Assembly: GCA_039105265.1 (NCBI GenBank)
Contig: JAPFFF010000010.1
Location: 5,394,001-5,458,000 of the forward strand
Origin: Tritrichomonas musculus
Lineage: Eukaryota; Parabasalia; Tritrichomonadida; Tritrichomonadidae
DNA: 64,000 bases
Direction of reading: 5' to 3'
Below, piece after piece: positions 62,299-64,000 of this stretch; position 1 is the first letter of the stretch; the number at the start of each line of letters is the position of its first letter. Under the pieces are notes generated by a model. The model was not told the DNA's origin. It saw only the letters and a list, made by a program, of their open reading frames with translations, and did not search any database. Both the position numbers and the translations under genes were made by a program.

Positions 62299-63513
62299 AC
62301 AATTATTTATTTTGATATTTTTTTTTTTCCCCATCTTATATATTTTTAATTAATTTCGAAAATTTTTTCCCAAAAGAACAATGAAAATTAAATTGTTTTA
62401 AGTATTTTTAAGTTTTTATTTATCTCCTGGCATGCCAGGAGAGAAGTGATATGATTTTTAAAAAAAATTAAAAAAATCTTTTTCCCCCCCCCAACACCCT
62501 TTCAAAAAGTTCGTATCCACAACACCCTTTGAATATTTAAAAGATATTTGAACAATTGAATAATAATAAGAATCAGAATCTCAGAAAAAGTGGAATGCTA
62601 AAAATAATTGACCTTGCTCCGGATCTATTGAAGCGCTCTGTCTCAAATGAAAGCACGTTATAATATCGCTCTTTTAGCGAGTAATTCTTGATTTTCAAAT
62701 TATTTTCCATATTTTAATCACTTCCGATCAAGCATTTTTATCAAGATATGACCATTTCACAATGCATAAAATATTATCCATGTCCTAATTTTATTGTAAG
62801 ATCATACAATTGGTTAATAATTTCAATTCACATCACTAAAAAAACAATCAAGTTCTAGAAAGCAGATAATTTAATTTGTACATTAATATTAATACTAAAA
62901 ACGCTCAGATCTTTTTCCTACGCCTTTTGGTTTTTTTAGAATTTTCAGAATGATAAACAATTTTACAAACTTTTGCTAAAACTAAAATTTTTAGCCCAAA
63001 TATTTCAATTTGTTAATATAAAATGTTTTTTATCCAAACTCCATTTTCCATAAGAAACATCAAAGGTCGAGATCCGAACATCATATTTTGAATGAAAAAA
63101 AATTCAACCTTTGTTAAATACGATAGATTTTTTTTCTTTTTTTCCGAGATTTTCTCTCAAACGCTTTGAAAAAGTTTTTACACAAAATTTTTTCGGAGAT
63201 TTTATTTCAGAAATTTTAATGGAGTAAAATGGCATAAATATAAATAATGTAAAAAAGAAATATTTATTATAATAAAGTATAGTTTTTTCAAAGCCTTTTT
63301 AGCTTTTTTTGGGAATGATGCAAAATCAAACAGCTGGGTAATAAAAATTCTGTGACTTATTACTTATGTTGAAATAAATGTGTTACAATAGCTTCAATTC
63401 TTTTTAATTTTCTTTATAAAGGAGCAGAATCGTTGCATAAAGCATGTTTTGATGGCTTATTTGAATTTGAAAAACGTTCACTATATAAATATTAAATGGC
63501 AAAGAATATCAAA
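62299..63513. other. AT-rich spacer after the transposase
   Basis: About 1.2 kb without a gene. It holds a C9 run at 62484-62492, the word AACACCCTTT twice (near 62493 and 62520) and the palindrome listed separately. Positions ~62610-62680 are less AT-rich but not open in any frame. Confidence 0.5.
62423..62442. other. 20-bp perfect palindrome
   Basis: TCTCCTGGCATGCCAGGAGA is a perfect palindrome and unusually GC-rich for this region. It lies about 125 bases after the transposase end. It could be a protein-binding site or a hairpin end; nothing else supports either. Confidence 0.8.
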
Positions 63514-63571
63514 TGTGGGATAGCTGCCAATCTTTCAGTCCCCTATATCAGTTTGTGGGATAGCTGCCAAT
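63514..63571. repeat. Direct repeat of an 18-base word
   Basis: TGTGGGATAGCTGCCAAT occurs at 63514-63531 and 63554-63571, 40 bases apart. Confidence 0.9.
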
Positions 63572-63660
63572 ATGTAAACGATTAAAAAATATTCAAAAAA
63601 TTGAGAAGAAAATCTCGTGAAAAAATCCACCAGACGATTTAATTCGAGTTCAACCAGAAT

Positions 63661-63826
63661 ATCGTCTGGTTTAACTAGATATTCTGGTGGAACTCTACCT
63701 GTCGGTTGAACTCGATATTCTGGTGGAACTCGATCTTCTGGTTTAACTAGATATTCTGGTTGAACTCGATCTTCTGGTTGAACTCTACCTGTCGGTTGAC
63801 GAACTACATCTTCTAGTTGAACTAAA
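63661..63826 (-). repeat. 18-bp minisatellite, open on the minus strand as a hexapeptide repeat
   Basis: About nine 18-base units of the type ATATTCTGGTTGAACTCG with variants. On the minus strand they read as hexapeptides such as RVQPEY, RVPPEY, LVKPED and RVQPTG without a stop, and the one length change is 3 bases. The open frame runs from about 63831 to 63535 with no ATG. It looks like a piece of a repetitive coding sequence; a plain minisatellite cannot be excluded. Confidence 0.7.
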
Positions 63827-63831
63827 TTCTT

Positions 63832-64000
63832 CTAAATGAATTTATAATAATTTATGACGATCAACTTTATGATCGTTTTTCATTCAAAAAAAAAAGTGAG
63901 CATTTTGAATAGTAAATTTTTCCAACCAAAGGAAATTCTCCCAAACTTTTTCAAAAAGAATTGAATTTTGGATTTTTTAAAAATGCATTTTTCATGTTAA
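63832..64000. other. AT-rich end of the window
   Basis: No gene. The word ATGATCGTTTTTCATTCAA (63874 on) also occurs at about 59996 inside the 466-bp inverted-repeat element, so a related repeat may begin here. Confidence 0.4.

Noticed and set aside
63661-63826. CRISPR-like array
   Set aside because: The 18-base units are contiguous without spacers and vary among themselves; this is a minisatellite in a eukaryote.

Overview
The window looks like nuclear DNA from a trichomonad (Parabasalia), most likely a Tritrichomonas-type genome. The evidence is the very high A+T, intron-less genes with short AT-rich spacers, a flagellar dynein heavy chain, many TKL-type kinases, DUF3447/ankyrin and BspA-like leucine-rich repeat genes, an RCC1-kinase family and pogo-like transposon debris. 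The standard genetic code fits: intact genes end in TAA or TGA and carry no internal stops. No tRNA, rRNA or CRISPR was seen. The species is inferred from gene families and not proven.

Layout. 1-1.4 kb: the 3' end of a degenerate kinase gene cut by the window edge, then a short coding remnant. 1.5-13.8 kb: one giant axonemal-type dynein heavy chain whose main ATPase site (AAA1) is destroyed. 14.4-18.4 kb: a 1357-residue helical-repeat protein. 19-31.6 kb: five intact genes, namely a STE20-like pseudokinase, a HEAT-like protein (minus), a TKL kinase with a helical C-terminus, an RCC1-kinase (minus) and a long coiled-coil protein with 63-bp internal repeats (minus). 32.7-37.6 kb: debris, with a Sel1-repeat relic, an ankyrin/BspA gene broken by a 384-bp foldback element and a second AT-rich insertion, and the last 76 codons of an RtcB gene. 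38-39.5 kb: an MFS transporter. 39.6-41.8 kb: a second RCC1-kinase with a one-base frameshift. 42.2-43.1 kb: a coiled-coil pseudogene. 43.2-45.9 kb: a membrane-anchored GH95 alpha-L-fucosidase (minus). 45.9-50.3 kb: mostly empty AT-rich DNA with a helix-turn-helix fragment. 50.3-54.5 kb: a kinase fused to three near-identical 984-bp repeats encoding discoidin-like domains. 54.6-54.9 kb: an ankyrin fragment. 56.3-59.3 kb: a JAK-like pseudokinase-kinase tandem (minus). 59.5-62.3 kb: two inverted-repeat elements and a broken pogo-like transposase. 62.3-64 kb: repeats, including an 18-bp minisatellite that keeps an open frame on the minus strand.

How the genes fit together. There is no operon logic. 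The recurring theme is signalling: eight kinase or pseudokinase domains lie in seven genes, and four of them (window edge, STE20-like, first domain of the tandem, and by analogy dynein AAA1 as a dead nucleotide site) have lost catalytic residues while keeping the fold. The second theme is turnover by mobile elements: three inverted-repeat elements with convincing flanking duplications or palindromic ends, one broken transposase and at least six gene fragments. The best candidates for undescribed biology are the AAA1-dead dynein, the pseudokinase-kinase tandem, and the foldback element with a GC-rich core and 15-bp target duplication.
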